64,000 nucleotides of DNA. It comes from Nautilus pompilius. Its lineage: Eukaryota > Mollusca > Cephalopoda > Nautilida > Nautilidae. A program made the position numbers and the translations under genes. Shown here piece after piece: positions 48,587 to 60,526 of the stretch. The first letter of the stretch is position 1. Every line of letters begins with the position of its first letter. The notes below the pieces were generated by a model, which had not been told where the DNA came from, did no database searches, and saw only the letters and a program-made list of their open reading frames with translations. Location: contig JACATO010002141.1 in the NCBI GenBank assembly GCA_018389105.1, forward strand, positions 1-64,000, in the 5' to 3' direction.

Positions 48587-49880
48587 TGAGGTCTGTCAAA
48601 AAAGTATCTGACTTTATTTTTTCCCGTGGGGAGTAATGACATTAGGGAGGCAAAAGTGTGCATAGTGGAGCCGCATTCCTTCATGCGCATGTGTGGTTTT
48701 TGGCGGGCTTGCTGGATGCATCAGTCGCTGTCAGGCAGCCAGCGTGTGAGGTGCTGTACTACTTACTCGTCGCATTTTCATTTCGCCCGTGATGACGGAA
48801 CGTGTGGAGCAATGATCTTGCATCAAGTTTTTCCAAAAGCTTGGAGGTACCCAAGCAGAAACAATTCGCAAAATTCAACAGGCTTTTGGTGACAATGCCA
48901 TGGGTGTTACCAAAATAAAAGAATGGTACAACAGGTTCAAAGATGGCCGCACCAGTGGAGAGTGATCAGTGTTCCGGGAGGCCGTCAACAAGGCGCAATG
49001 CAGTTATCATTGAGAAAGTGCTGACCTTGATAATGGAGGATCATCGTTTGACAATGCGGGAAATTGGTAATGAGGTTTGGATCAGTAAAGATTCTGCACA
49101 TGCAATTTTAAAGGAGGATTTGGGTTTGCGCAGAGTGGCAGCAAAATTTGTGCCCAAGCTGCTTTCTCAGGAACAACAACAACTTCGTCTTGAGGTTGTG
49201 CAGGACCTGCTGGATACCGAGTTCCAGAATACCATGATAACTGGAGATGAGATGTGGTGCATGGGTATGACCCAGAAACCAAAGCTCAGTCATCATAGTG
49301 GAAGCATACAACGTTGCCAAGGTCCGGAGAAAAATCAAGATGATGCTGACTGTTTTCTTCGACTACCGAGGTGTTGTGCATCACAAATACGCACCAGAAG
49401 GACAAACAGTTACAAAGGAGTACAATCAGGAAGTCCTCTGACGTCTTTGTGATGCAGTTCAATGCAAGAGACCGGATCCGTGGGCCTCGCAAAACTGGCA
49501 GCTGCATCATGACAACGTCCCGGCTCATTCGTCGCAGCTGATCCAAGGTTTCTTGGCAAAGAAAAGCATTTCGCTCATTCGCCAGGCTCCCTATTCTCCA
49601 GACCCGGCTCCTTCTGACCTCTGGTTGTTCCCAAAAATGAAAATGCCACTGAAAGGGTCCTGCTTTGAGAGCCGAGAGGACATCATGTGGAATGCGACGG
49701 TGGAGTTGAGAGCCATTCCGGAAGAAGCATTCCAGACGTGTTTCGAACAGTGGAAGGATCGCTGGGATAAGTGTGGAGGCACAAGGGGCCTACTTCGAAG
49801 GGGATTAGCAATTGAACCCCACCATGTATGTAATTTTTTTTTCCCAGCCTAAGGTTGGATATTTTTTCGACAGACCTTCA
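48587..49880 (+). mobile_element. Nearly full-length mariner element (DD34D)
   Basis: The 1,294-bp element has terminal inverted repeats: left TGAGGTCTGTCAAAAAAGTA and right, on the other strand, TGAAGGTCTGTCGAAAAAAT. They differ by a one-base indel and a few substitutions. The left flank has TA (48585-48586). The right flank now reads TT, so the target duplication has decayed on that side. Length and layout are typical of intact mariner elements. It carries one broken transposase frame (separate entry). It lies in the CpG-poor domain and is inserted between the putative distal 3' UTR and the Tc1-like element at 50.3 kb. Confidence 0.93.
48792..49808 (+). pseudogene. Broken mariner transposase
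   Basis: This is the cut-and-paste transposase of the mariner family, close to the lineage of the SETMAR transposase domain. Blocks seen in order are the N-terminal helix-turn-helix part (ETIRKIQQAFGDNAMGV, IKEWYNRFKDGRTS), SDQCSGRPST, KFVPKLLSQEQQ, first catalytic ITGDEMW, VMLT-like MMLTVFFDYRGVVHH, second catalytic HHDNVPAHSS, and third catalytic APSDLWLFPK. Exactly 34 residues separate the last two aspartates. The length of about 339 codons is normal. Damage: TGA at codon 8 (48813-48815), a two-base loss near 48945, a frame change just after ITGDEMW, TAG near 49300, TGA at 49439-49441, and a two-base loss near 49770 before the closing YFEGD. Two of the stops sit where relatives have Arg, as expected for CGA to TGA. 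Confidence 0.95.
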
Positions 49881-50341
49881 TTTTTCATTTATTTATACAT
49901 ACAAAATTACTCTAGATCTTAATTGTTCAAACAGCAGAGCATGGTAATCATCACTTTGATTTTTTTCTCTCAGAAAGTTGTATATAAGCTCATAACAAAA
50001 AACAAAAACAGACAAGCTGCTGTATTTCTTCAGCTGTCTATAGATATCAGTGGTTGGCTGATAAAATGTCCAGCTAAATCTATATCCAAGATCATCGTTT
50101 CTTCAACAAAAGACTGAAATGAATTCAACTTTTGCTAGAGTTTTACTGAACTGCCACTATCATAAATAAGCAGGCTCTTTCAGAAAGCAAAGTTGTATCT
50201 ACAGTATTTGTAAAGTAATCTATTAAAAAAAAAAAAATGTCCACTGGCAATATACTTAAAGAAACAACATTGCATAATACAATCAGAACAAATATTCCCT
50301 TATACCAACAAAGAGATAGAAGAGAAAGCAATCTTTAGATA

Positions 50342-51324
50342 CACTGGCTGGCCACTCTATTAGAACCTATGTACAATTTCAGGCTTGGACCTGGCCCAAA
50401 TTGTAGATGCAAATTGGAATGATACTCAAGCACTATATCAGACTTAGATAGGTACAGGGCATTCAAGAGACATGACAGTGGGTGCATGTCTAGCAAGCAG
50501 CACAACAGTAGCCAAGAGAATTCCATTGGTAAACTGCTCCAAGACACTGAGAATTTGAGTTTATCAGCAATGGCAATAAAGAAAATGTCTGCTGTGAGAT
50601 GATTTGTGGTTGCAAATGATTAGTGACAGGAGGAAAAAGGTGATTAGACAATAGCGAAGTCAAATCTTCATTAAATGATATAGACCAAATGGCAGACATT
50701 CAATGCAGGGCAATCCAAATCTATCTCCAGTTGTACCTTGCAAAGAAGATTGCAAGAAATAGGCTATGACAGTAGAAGACCATAACATAAACAGATGATG
50801 ACAGTTAACAACATGAAAAGAGGCACTCTGTGGTGTAAGGAGTGCAGACTTTGAGCTAAGGACTGGTAAAAAGTGAAGGAAAACATCTGAAGAAAGCCCA
50901 CATAAATCATTTGACTGTTGACCCCTTGTGTTGTTCCAACTATCCAGGTTTCTGGTGGAGTCGTCATGGTTTGGAGCATGTTTTACTGACATACTCTTGG
51001 TTCCTTTAGAAGGCAGAATAAATGCTAAAGCTTACCTCAACATATTTTTTGATCAAGTGCATCCAACAATGCTTTATATACACCCTCATGGAGACAGCTA
51101 CTTCCAAGGCAACAATACTACCATCCACTATGTCCACATATCATGTTTCTCAAACCATGAATGCACAGATTTCAGGCATCCAACTGAGTATTTTATGGAA
51201 TGAACTTGAAAGACATCTTCCAACACCTTGTGGATTCTATATGCCACATTGTCATAGCTGTTATTTGAGCAAAAGGTGTCAATCAGTTATTAGATGTAGG
51301 TTCTAATGTAGTAGCCAGCCAGTG
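50342..51324 (+). mobile_element. Tc1-like element with intact ends, internally decayed
   Basis: The left end CACTGGCTGGCCACTCTATT and the right end, on the other strand, CACTGGCTGGCTACTACATT are inverted repeats. They belong to the group of widespread animal Tc1 elements whose ends read like CACTGGCCACTTTATTAGG. TA flanks both ends (50340-50341 and 51325-51326), an undamaged target duplication. Plus-strand transposase traces are VVWSMFYWHTLGS (about 50962-51000), a worn catalytic block near 51085-51135, and DIFQHLVDSI (about 51212-51242), which match the second half of that transposase in order. At 983 bp it is shorter than the usual 1.2-1.3 kb, so internal deletions have occurred besides many substitutions. 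The several opposite-strand open frames across it are shadows. Confidence 0.88.
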
Positions 51325-51326
51325 TA

Positions 51327-54300
51327 AGCATGAAAACTTTCATAAGTATTGATTTCAACATTACATGCTGTTGCTCATGCTTCTACTTAAAAAACCTTAA
51401 ATCCTCCAACAGGAAGTTGATTTTATAGTTTTTAAACTACCCCCAACCCCCCAAATAATTTAATTTTCTGAAGGAATAAAATAGCCAATAAACTGTTTTT
51501 AAGGGAAACTTATTTTCCTGGTTGAGCAAGCATCACAGTACTCATTCTGGAAAACAATGTTCTCATAACTTATCATGTAACTAAATCAAAGAAAAGAAAA
51601 TTAATCTAATAATTCAAGCTTGCTCAACAGATCACAATTTATGCACAACTTCCTAATTAAATAATCAAGAACTAATAATTACTTGAAAATTGTTCATGGT
51701 CCACTTATAAACCTTTCTTTAGTTTTTCATGGTTATATGACAGTGTCAATTACAAAAAAAACAACAAAAACTTTACAATACGTACCAGTGCCGCCTCTTT
51801 CTTTTAGTTACTTTAAAGTCAACTTTACAAATAAGCTTTAAAACACTTTAAAATGTCCATAAACACATTTTCTTCAAGTAGCAAAGTCTGGGCTAAATTA
51901 AAGTTGACACACTTGTTTTCCCCTATAATTGAAATGAAATTCTTTGCTTGTATTCACTTCTCTGCATCAGCATTACGTTTGATACAAATTCAAGTTGAAT
52001 GCCAGTAAAATAATATCACAGTTTGCATGCACTTATATAAATGGTTACATAAATGAAAGACCATGCAGGTTTATAACAGCTGCATAAAGGTAAGCATAAT
52101 CAAATGTATACTACCTACAAATAAGGATTATAAACATATTTACACTTGGCACAGCATAGTTATGGTGATAACGAATAAATCTCTATACATCCTACACTTT
52201 CAACAAATATTAATTATCCATGTTTAGCTCAAACGTTTTTTTCTCTCCTCATTTCACAATAAGTATACTTTCTCATAGGAAATTCTTAAAAAATTATTAA
52301 AATCTCAACTTTATACTTAATACAAATTAAGGGAATCTATGAAGTAACCACTTATGGTTAACATACATTTGTTTTGTTTTTTTTCCTGGAGTGTAAAAAA
52401 TTAATACATTTTGCTTATTTTATATACTGAGTAATCAAAAAGTTACTTCCTATGGTCAGCTGCTTATAACTCCAAAACTGTAACACATGCTAATGAAAGT
52501 CAGTCCACATACATAGAATACATTCCCTGAGTTTGCAAATGTCACTGATTGTGTGCGTACATGCACCATCTCATGCTCTGTGACATAACCTAAGATCTAT
52601 TTTCCACTGACATATAAAAGCTTCTCTCCAAAATCACAGCAACAGATACAATGCTGCAGATTTCTGGTTATGGGGTTATCTAGTGCGCCCTAACCAGCAT
52701 TCAATGACACATTCTTGCCATTCACAGTATTCAGTATGGTCAGAGCACAGTTTAACTCTGATGGTGCATACTACTTAAATCGTATTTAAAAAATTATATA
52801 TATATATATAAACAACAAAAAATTGCAGTTCCCCAGTCTATTGGTTTCTTTTTTTTTTTTTAACATGTTCAAAGCTAAGCTGACAGTGTAAACAGGTTCC
52901 CCCGGTTCAGGTATCTTTTGTTTACTGAGAAACCAGTCAGGACTGAAGTAAAATCACTCGTCAGCAGCTGCAAATTTTGCCCGTGCCTTTAATCATTCTC
53001 CTCTTGGTCATTCCACCATCAAGTTGTAAACGCATCATATCCATACCATAAGTACTGCTACACTGTATTAATTATACCATTCTCTTACTCTCCATATCCA
53101 AGTCAATAATTCCTAACAAGCCAGCCAGATTTGGTGAATATTGGGTGGCTTTTGTATCATATCTAGCAGCGGATTCTGAGAATGGTAACAGATACTATAG
53201 AACACTCACTGTAACAAGTTCAGGAAAATGTTAATACAATTTTGTTTCAATATATTCATGTTGATAGTTACATTTTTTGCTTTTTTAAAATTACAGTTAC
53301 AAAAATCCCCAAATTCTAAGAATTCATTTCCCATAATCTCCTGCATGTGCACACTTTCTTTCTTTAACAGACATTAAAATTTGAGACTTATAACTGACTG
53401 CAGCAAGTAACTTTTAAGGTCACCCACTACTACTTTAAGTTTTCACATAATTATTGTCAAATAGCATTATGTAGTTAAACCACCCCCAAAAACCATGTTT
53501 TCAGCCAGTTAACTGCCCTGTATTGATTTCTAAAATATGAAAATACAACACTGGGTCTGAGAGAGACAAGTCATCTTATTAAAGCAGTTTCTTCTTTCTT
53601 TTTCAAAAATCACAAAATCTGGTTGTTTGGCAAAATAGTGTGCATATTGTTTTCAAGTTCTTTGCAGCATATCTCTTTGTCAACACCATGATTGATTTTG
53701 GTTTCTGAGAGTGCCTCTTGAACAAATAACTAAGGTTACCTAAACATTGTTTGTGACCTTCAAATCTTAAAAAAATAATGCATAACAAGTCTGAATTGGT
53801 TGCCCCAATTAAATAAGAAACACTAGGTAAACAAAATTACATATTCTGATGATCAGCAATCAAACACAAATAGTGTCAAATTCCAGTGTCAACAGAGTAT
53901 AGTGGGTGGCCAAGTAGAAATATATCCAATGGAGATGACAAAGTTATGAATCAGAATTTGTCAGTGTCAGCCGAATAAATAACCAGTGTGCTTGTGGATG
54001 ACAAAAAGATACTCCAGCATAGTATTATCTTGTTCCAATATTACCCTTCAGAAACTACCTGTTTTAAACTGGAATTATGAAAACAAATTATAAGATGTTG
54101 CATTTTCTTTTAAATAGACAGTCTGAGGGTTAAAAAAAAACCAAAAGAAAAAAGTGTTTTTAAATGGAAGAAATCCTAAATAACCCATGCATCAAGAAAT
54201 AATTCTAAAAGAATTCTAGCAGTTTCCTTCTTCTCCAGTATGCAAACCATTAGTCCTCATCAATAAGAACAGCAAACATCAATATGAAATCCTATTTTTT

Positions 54301-55336
54301 AAACCAATGTTATTGACAAGAGACAGACTGCAAGCAAAACTTCATATTCATTACCTAACAAACCACCACTGGAGGGAAATTTCTTCTATCCCTAAGCAAA
54401 TGAAGTGTAAAATGAATAGGTTTGAAATTTCTAAACCACAGCTGTGACAATATACACAGACATGTAACCCAGCACGTCTTACCCTAACTCAGTTTTTCTG
54501 AACAGTTAATAGTTTCTTAGCTTTCCAAAATGTTTTAATATTCTTAATAATATAGCAGCAATGAAATACTAGTAAAGTCATTTTTAAGGCCAATATATTT
54601 CTTTTGATTTTAATGCAAACCTTTTTTTAAAAATTCTTTTAATTATCTTGAGGAAAGTGATAAAGCCACGGCTTGCAAATCAAGGCGTTTAACACCCGTT
54701 TTATCGTTTATGCGTGCTAGTACACATGGAGCTAAATCAACTGGCTCTTCATAACAAAATATAAAGAAATGTTTTAAACATTATATATATATATATAATT
54801 TAATCTTGATTTTCCAAGGCTGTGAAGACTTGCAGTCTGTTAATAATTATTAGTTTACTCAGTTGTTTTCCATCGTAGAACTCTCCCATAAAACATGTAA
54901 AAGCTTCCGGTTTCACCTTCGCTAAACTCCCAGTTTTTCTTATAGATCTAGCAAGAACAGTGAAGAGGCGGGGATCACAGGTCTTATGCCAATGATAAAT
55001 CACCAGCACTGACACTCCTACTAAGTAAGAGGTAAAAAGTAGTGGTAAACCCACTCACCATATAAGTCAACCATAAATTGAAAGAAAGTTATTGACAATC
55101 AAACAGTAGAAAAATATTTTCAATAAAATACTGATTTCTCAATATATACAGGAATGTATAAATCAAAGTATGCAGGGGAGGAGGGGGAAGATTACCCATG
55201 GTTCAAACAAGCTGCTATTTCTTGCTTGTAGCTAAATCTCATTACCATGGTTATTTGTCACCAGCTTTCTGCTGACTACAGTTTTTGATCTCTAGCCATC
55301 AGATAGTTTCACTGTGTATTATCTGAACACTGGGGG
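51327..55336 (-). other. Probable proximal 3' UTR of the PH-domain gene
   Basis: Four kilobases directly downstream, in minus-strand order, of the PH exon stop codon. There is no recognisable coding sequence and no strong AATAAA with a GT-rich follower in the first kilobase. The 84-codon minus frame at 54800-55054 is in a locally CpG-richer patch but is unrecognised. (TA)n runs occur at about 52795-52810 and 54782-54798. Near 52430-52750 a sequence starting ACTGAGTAATCAAAAAG resembles a mariner-type end, but no partner end was found. UTR assignment rests on position only. Confidence 0.35.
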
Positions 55337-55555
55337 TTACTGTATACAACAGGTCTGGGAAGAATCACCAAACCTGCCTGCTGCCTTAGCAAAACAAATT
55401 GCCTGCATCCAATCATTTTGTTCTAATTCATTTTCTGCATGGATATAAAACGCACGTCCATTATCTTTTGGCTTTATTTGAAAGGCAAACTGCTTCTTGT
55501 CAATGTGAGTTTCTGATATGTCCACACTTGTTAGTGGTATCCTTTTTGAAGTATT
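55337..55555 (-). CDS. Last coding exon: C-terminal half of a PH domain with CaaX-like end
   Basis: PH domains bind phosphoinositides or proteins at membranes. This exon opens with a strong acceptor: a 20-base pyrimidine tract and TTCAG end at 55556, and the coding frame resumes at 55555 in phase 0. It encodes 72 residues and TAA. IPLTSVDIS fits a middle strand, KKQFAFQIKPK and GRAFYIHAEN the last two strands, and ELEQNDWMQAICFAKAAG the closing helix with the invariant Trp of PH domains. The protein then ends ...SSQTCCIQ, where CCIQ could be a CaaX prenylation box, placing the product at a membrane. The front half of the domain must come from upstream exons at higher coordinates, which I could not find. 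Resemblance to SWAP-70/DEF6- and ORP-type PH helices is only general, so the family is not assigned. Frame, splice site and stop agree well, so this is a real exon. Confidence 0.85.
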   Translation of the reverse strand, partial: NTSKRIPLTSVDISETHIDKKQFAFQIKPKDNGRAFYIHAENELEQNDWMQAICFAKAAGRFGDSSQTCCIQ

Positions 55556-56649
55556 CTGAATAAAAAAGAAAAAAAAATTCAATAAAGTCATGCCTCTCTT
55601 AAAATCATAATTTAATTTAACTTACTCAGCATATTAGCAAGTAGCTATAGTTACATCATGTAAATTCATCCAAAATCCTTTATTTTATACTGTGTATGTT
55701 TACCTTTAGACATATGTAGAGAAATGGGTTAAAATCTTTAATAAACAATGCAAACATGACATATTTTTTACCTTATGAATTTCACAATAAGAGTATGCAA
55801 ACTGTCATAATTGTAGCAGCACAAAATATTACAAATAAAAAGAATATACTTTGAGAGTTACATTTGTTTAAATATATTTAGAACACAAAAAAAATTTCAA
55901 AACAGCCTTTTTAAAACATACCAGGTAACTATAAAGTTAGATCAGCAGTCAGTTGCTTGAAACTCCCACATTTTAATGCATCTAGAAGCCAGTTGTTCTG
56001 TAACGCTAGTGATGTTAAGTTCTGATGTCAATCTGTGTGTGTACAGCAAATGTGTGATGGAATGAAGCTAATAGTGAAAGGATTATTCGATTATTTTATA
56101 GATGCTAAGATTTTAATCATGAGTAACAAGAGTGGGAGATTTTTTATTCCATGAATTGAGTTGGCACCAAGTAAAACAAATTTTTCTTTTATGTTGAAAA
56201 GACGGCAGTTTTCGTTAATTACAGCTTCTGTTATAACAGTGAATAAATCAAGGACAAACTTGTGATCAGGCTGGAGTAATTTTACTGGCATGTTGCAACT
56301 TGTTTATTATATTTTGGCTGGATGGTCATATATACATAAATAACAATCTAATATATATAAAAGCCAGATGCCATTCTTTTGAAAAGAGTAGGGCAATTTT
56401 AATTTCAGTTTCCCTATGGCCCATCTCATATTCACGCCTTTTCAATATAGTTATCCTTCCTTGTCTAGCAAACACACTAGTATGTTAAAGTGTGTTATGC
56501 GGGAAACATGGTGAATACATTCCCAGAGTGAGCAGCTTTAGCATGTTATGTGATGTTGTGCCAAAATGAGCCTGTCAATTTTAAAAGTTTCTTTTAAAAG
56601 TCGATGTCTAACTGTAACAGAGCAGTAAAAGAAAACTAAGTTACCAACA
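55556..56649 (-). other. Intron of the PH-domain gene (near part)
   Basis: AT-rich sequence immediately upstream of the PH exon acceptor on the minus strand. The 66-codon minus frame at 56091-56291 is unrecognised. Nothing else is visible. The donor site cannot be located because the preceding exon is not recognised. Confidence 0.55.
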
Positions 56650-57202
56650 CCAGTTTATTAAAATAAAATTTAAACATTTTCTAAACTGGTTTAACTTGTT
56701 ACATTAGGTTCAAACACTTCTTTCAGCCAGCAGAAAGCAGTTCCTGAAGTCTTCGTATCTTCTGCAGAAGTGTTTTAGTGTTTTGCATGCCATCTTTCAC
56801 ATTTTGTTTGGGTGAGCCAGCAACTTTGTGGGTACTGCCTTCCGTGATTTCTGATAACATTTGTTGAATTTCTGCAACCACTTCCAAGGTGCAGGTGGCA
56901 TCCTGATCATGGTGCATCAGTCAAAGACTGTGTCTCCTCCAATTTATGAATGAGATTAAACAAGTCCCTTGGGTTAAGTGGGCCTCAAACCTGTCATCAT
57001 AAAAGGCACATTATATTCAAAGCTATAAAAAGACCTCAAAATTGCTATGTGGTCTTGGAGAGAAACTTAGTTCATAAGTGTCTCTTCAAGCAAAATGACA
57101 TCTGACAGCTCTATAAGCTTAAACATAAAAGTAGATAGATCAAAGGTAACATCACAGCATAACTGATACCTTTCAGTGCGAAAATCTGGAAACTCTGGGA
57201 AT
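56650..57202 (-). pseudogene. Broken coding sequence of unknown family with AATAAA
   Basis: Minus-strand sequence reads like protein across three consecutive pieces in changing frames. FPEFPDFRTERYQLCCDVTF onwards (from 57202) continues to LIELSDVILLEETLMN, then a TAA, then VSLQDHIAILRSFYSFEYNV. After a frame change comes DLFNLIHKLEETQSLTD (about 56975-56930). After a second change comes CTLEVVAEIQQMLSEITEG...LLQKIRRLQELLSAG, ending in a stop at 56723. The last part is amphipathic and probably coiled-coil. AATAAA follows on the minus strand (56659-56654), about 65 bases after the stop. No intron-like breaks are visible, which fits a processed pseudogene sitting in an intron of the PH-domain gene, but no poly(A) tail or flanking duplication remains. 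I do not recognise the parent protein. A chance run of open frames is possible but unlikely over 470 bp. Confidence 0.45.
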
Positions 57203-60200
57203 GCATTTTACCACAACCCTGTGTATGCATGCATACTTCTGTTAATGTATGTTATGAGCAAACTGACTGTAGGAAGTAATTTTATGGTCATCTGGTGTAT
57301 GATATAAATGTCTTTTTCAAAATATGAAATTGTTTTTTTATGAGTTCAAGAAAAACAAATACAGTAATATTATTATGAAAAATATTATATTTAGATAGTC
57401 AATGATAAATCCCCATTTTAAATGTCAATATAAAGGAATACTATTGCAGAGAGCTCAACAACACATCAAAAATAAGCTGTCATAAAAGTAGCAAATCCAC
57501 CAACAAAAACTGATATGACAAGTGCAGAAAATTATCTGCTATATAAAAAGTAGATAAAACAACAATAAGAAAAACTGAACAAATTTCCTCCCTCAAAGGT
57601 GATTATAATGTTATAAGGTAAATCGGTGAGGTAGACAGCTTGCACTTATTTAAAGTGCAAAGTACCAAAGAAATGAGCCTTCAGTAATTTGATTAGACGA
57701 GTTTTACCAATCCATCCAGACCAATAAAAGTGGTTTTCCTTAACCACTACTCTGCAGTGATTATTTTTAACAGGGTAGAGTTGGCAGATATAACTACTCG
57801 AGTAAACAAGCATCTATTGTTAAGCTTGCTTTTTAATGTTAATGGATTAGCTTATCCAAAAGTCTGTCAGTGAGATAAATGAAGTTAATGAAGATAATAA
57901 GAGAGCATTTTTTTTTTTTGTTGTTTCAAAGAAAAAGTGTTTGAATATCCCTGGTAATTTTAAAAAGATAATCAGCATACTTTAATGAAAAAAAATTAAT
58001 TAAACAATTTATCATGCACACACAATTCAGTGAGTAAACATATCAGCTGATCTGTTTTATCTAAGAAGCTGGGATGTAATTCAGTAGTCTAGCTTAACTA
58101 CTCTGCATATAAAACATGCAGTGCAAAAGTAGAGTTGATATTAAAAAAAAAACACCAATCATTTCATTTATTTCCAAGAAAAAAAAAACAAAAAAACTTT
58201 TACTACAAATGTAAATAGACTCAAAGTGTAAAACATGCTTTCAGTTGCTTACTCATTGATTATGGTCTAGTTGGAAAGAAATCTGCTTGCAGTAAATAGC
58301 CACTATCTCATGTAGAATCACATGGGGAAGTACCTTCTTCAGTGAATCAGCCCAATGGTAAAGCAGTAATCATATCTGCCACAGTAGAGCGGATGGTGGG
58401 ACACTAAGCCATCACCACTGTAAATACTTCACGCCTGAGTTCTGCTGTCAGGAACGCATTGACAGTGTCTCAATAGCGAACAACATAAAAAAAGTAGTAT
58501 TCTCTTATTTTTTTTTTTTTTAATTGTTCTTTAATGGATCTGACTCTTTCCTGGCTGCTGTTTTACCATAAAGCAACTTCAGAAGAAAAAAAAGCAACAA
58601 ACAAACAATAAACAATGTAAACTTTGTGTTCTTATGATTTTTAATGGATGAGAAATTAATACCGCGAACAAAAATTCCTACATCTGTCTGCTCGCCAACC
58701 AACCCCAGGGTTGAGTCAAAGCAGCAACAGTGTTATCATTAACAATGAATCAATGTGCTTAATTCCCCAAACTATATAAACTATTCTTTAGCCAGTGAGA
58801 ACACAGAATCTATTCACACTAATCTGCACCAAGATTAATTTCTTGATACAATGGACAATGAAAACAATAAACAGTGAACTAACGAAACTATTACACTAGT
58901 GGAAGAATTCCCCAATCTATATATATAGGTTGTCAAGGCCAACAATAATGAACTTCTAATATTCAAAGCTAGAGGATTCTAAGCATATCCCCCCACCCCT
59001 GCATAATAAAAGTCATGAAAGATGTGTGTGCTAATTTATTTTTGTAAGAATGTTTGGAAATTTAACTTGATCATTTCAAACATGTTGGTGAATAATTCTG
59101 ATAGATAAGAAACTACTCAATTATTTAATGATTTATACACCATAAATGCTGTAAAGAACTGAATTTGTTCATTAAAGTAACATCTAGCTCAAGAGTTTTA
59201 AAACTATAATCTGATTCTACACATAATGGTTGAGTAAATTAGCTTAATATCGTTATGGGCAGATTGCTGAAATATATTGATAGTTGAAGTTAGACAAGAT
59301 ATAAAACCTTATATCTCAAGCTATCTCAGATTTAATTATTTCATGTACTTAAAAATTCCTAACACTTTCTTTTTTGGTGCATAAATAACAAGAAATCACC
59401 AGAAAATACTTGAATGTTTCTACTGAATAGTTTAATCAGACATTTATTTGGTAGTAATAATAACTGACATATCTAGTACAATTTTTTTATGTTGAAAATT
59501 TAGAACACATTTGATTTTAATAGTTAACCATTTATAACCAGCTGATCTCTTTTTAGGTCCTTAAAACGACTCACAAATTCCTCTTTGTTCACAGATTTTC
59601 ATTTTAATAAGACTAGTGGGTATTGAACTGAACTTCCACTAAACAGCTGAAGGCAATGCTACCATCCTAACCAAATACAACTTTCTGTTACCTGCTAGAC
59701 AAATGACTGAAAACCACACCAGGTTCTGAATGTATTAATTCCTGCACAAGAATTTGGTGAACAAGATGACGACTTCAAAACCAGTATAATATGCAATAGA
59801 TCTGGCAAATGACCAAAGACAGTATTATCCTCCCGTAGGAACCAACTGTTTTATCAAGCTTGCTCAGTGAATAAATGAGACAAGAAACTGTGTTTTTCAA
59901 TCTACAAAGATTTTGATTTTCAAACAGTCTTACTGTGCAGTAGATAAACTGGAACAGCAGTAACAACAACAACAACAAGTTATTTTCTTGAACAGAAATT
60001 TACAGATACTAACAAATACAATATAAACCTAACCCCCACAGAAACACAAACTAATTAATTAAGCAACATATACATAATCCAGCTTGAAAATCTAATATTT
60101 TGAACTCATTTTCTTTAATCTGTATAACCTCTATTTTGTAAGTGCAGAAAGTTACATTTGCAATAAAAAGTTCTACAAACTTAAGAAAAAGAACTATCTG

Positions 60201-60480
60201 GTTGTAACCTAACAGATGTAATCAAGTCATTACATTTACACAGACACTAGAAGATTAAAGTGAAGATTGATTTTCTCTCCAGCTCATTGGGAAATTCCAC
60301 TTTGCGAAGGTGAACAACAAAAATAAACTCTACATCTGATGAAGTGGCAAAGAAAGAAAAAGTGGGGAAAGTGCAGTCAATATGCATTCGAGAATTACAT
60401 ATAATGCTTAGTTTGGTCTATAAAATCTTTTGAAAAAAAATAGTAGAAATAATAGTGTTTGAGCTAAAAATTTCAAAGGA
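57203..60480 (-). other. CpG-poor DNA, probable intron
   Basis: No recognisable exon. Short frames (58520-58702 and 59775-59978 minus) are low-complexity. A block near 58340-58470 is slightly CpG-richer (contains CCCAATGGTAAAGCAG) and may be a worn repeat, but no partner copy was found. Confidence 0.4.
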
Positions 60481-60485
60481 AAAGT

Positions 60486-60526
60486 TGTGTGTGTGTGTGT
60501 GTGTGTGGAGAGAGAGAGAGAGAGAG
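60486..60526. repeat. (GT)n(GA)n compound microsatellite
   Basis: About 11 GT units run into about 9 GA units. Confidence 0.92.

Noticed and set aside
48626-48892. An 88-codon plus-strand frame as a host gene
   Set aside because: It lies between the mariner left end and the start of its transposase and overlaps it in the wrong frame.
50660-50992. Minus-strand frames of 70-110 codons as genes
   Set aside because: They run antisense through the Tc1-like element, whose sense strand carries the recognisable transposase blocks.
52430-52760. Possible mariner-like terminal sequence (ACTGAGTAATCAAAAAG)
   Set aside because: No matching inverted partner or target duplication was found within 1.5 kb.
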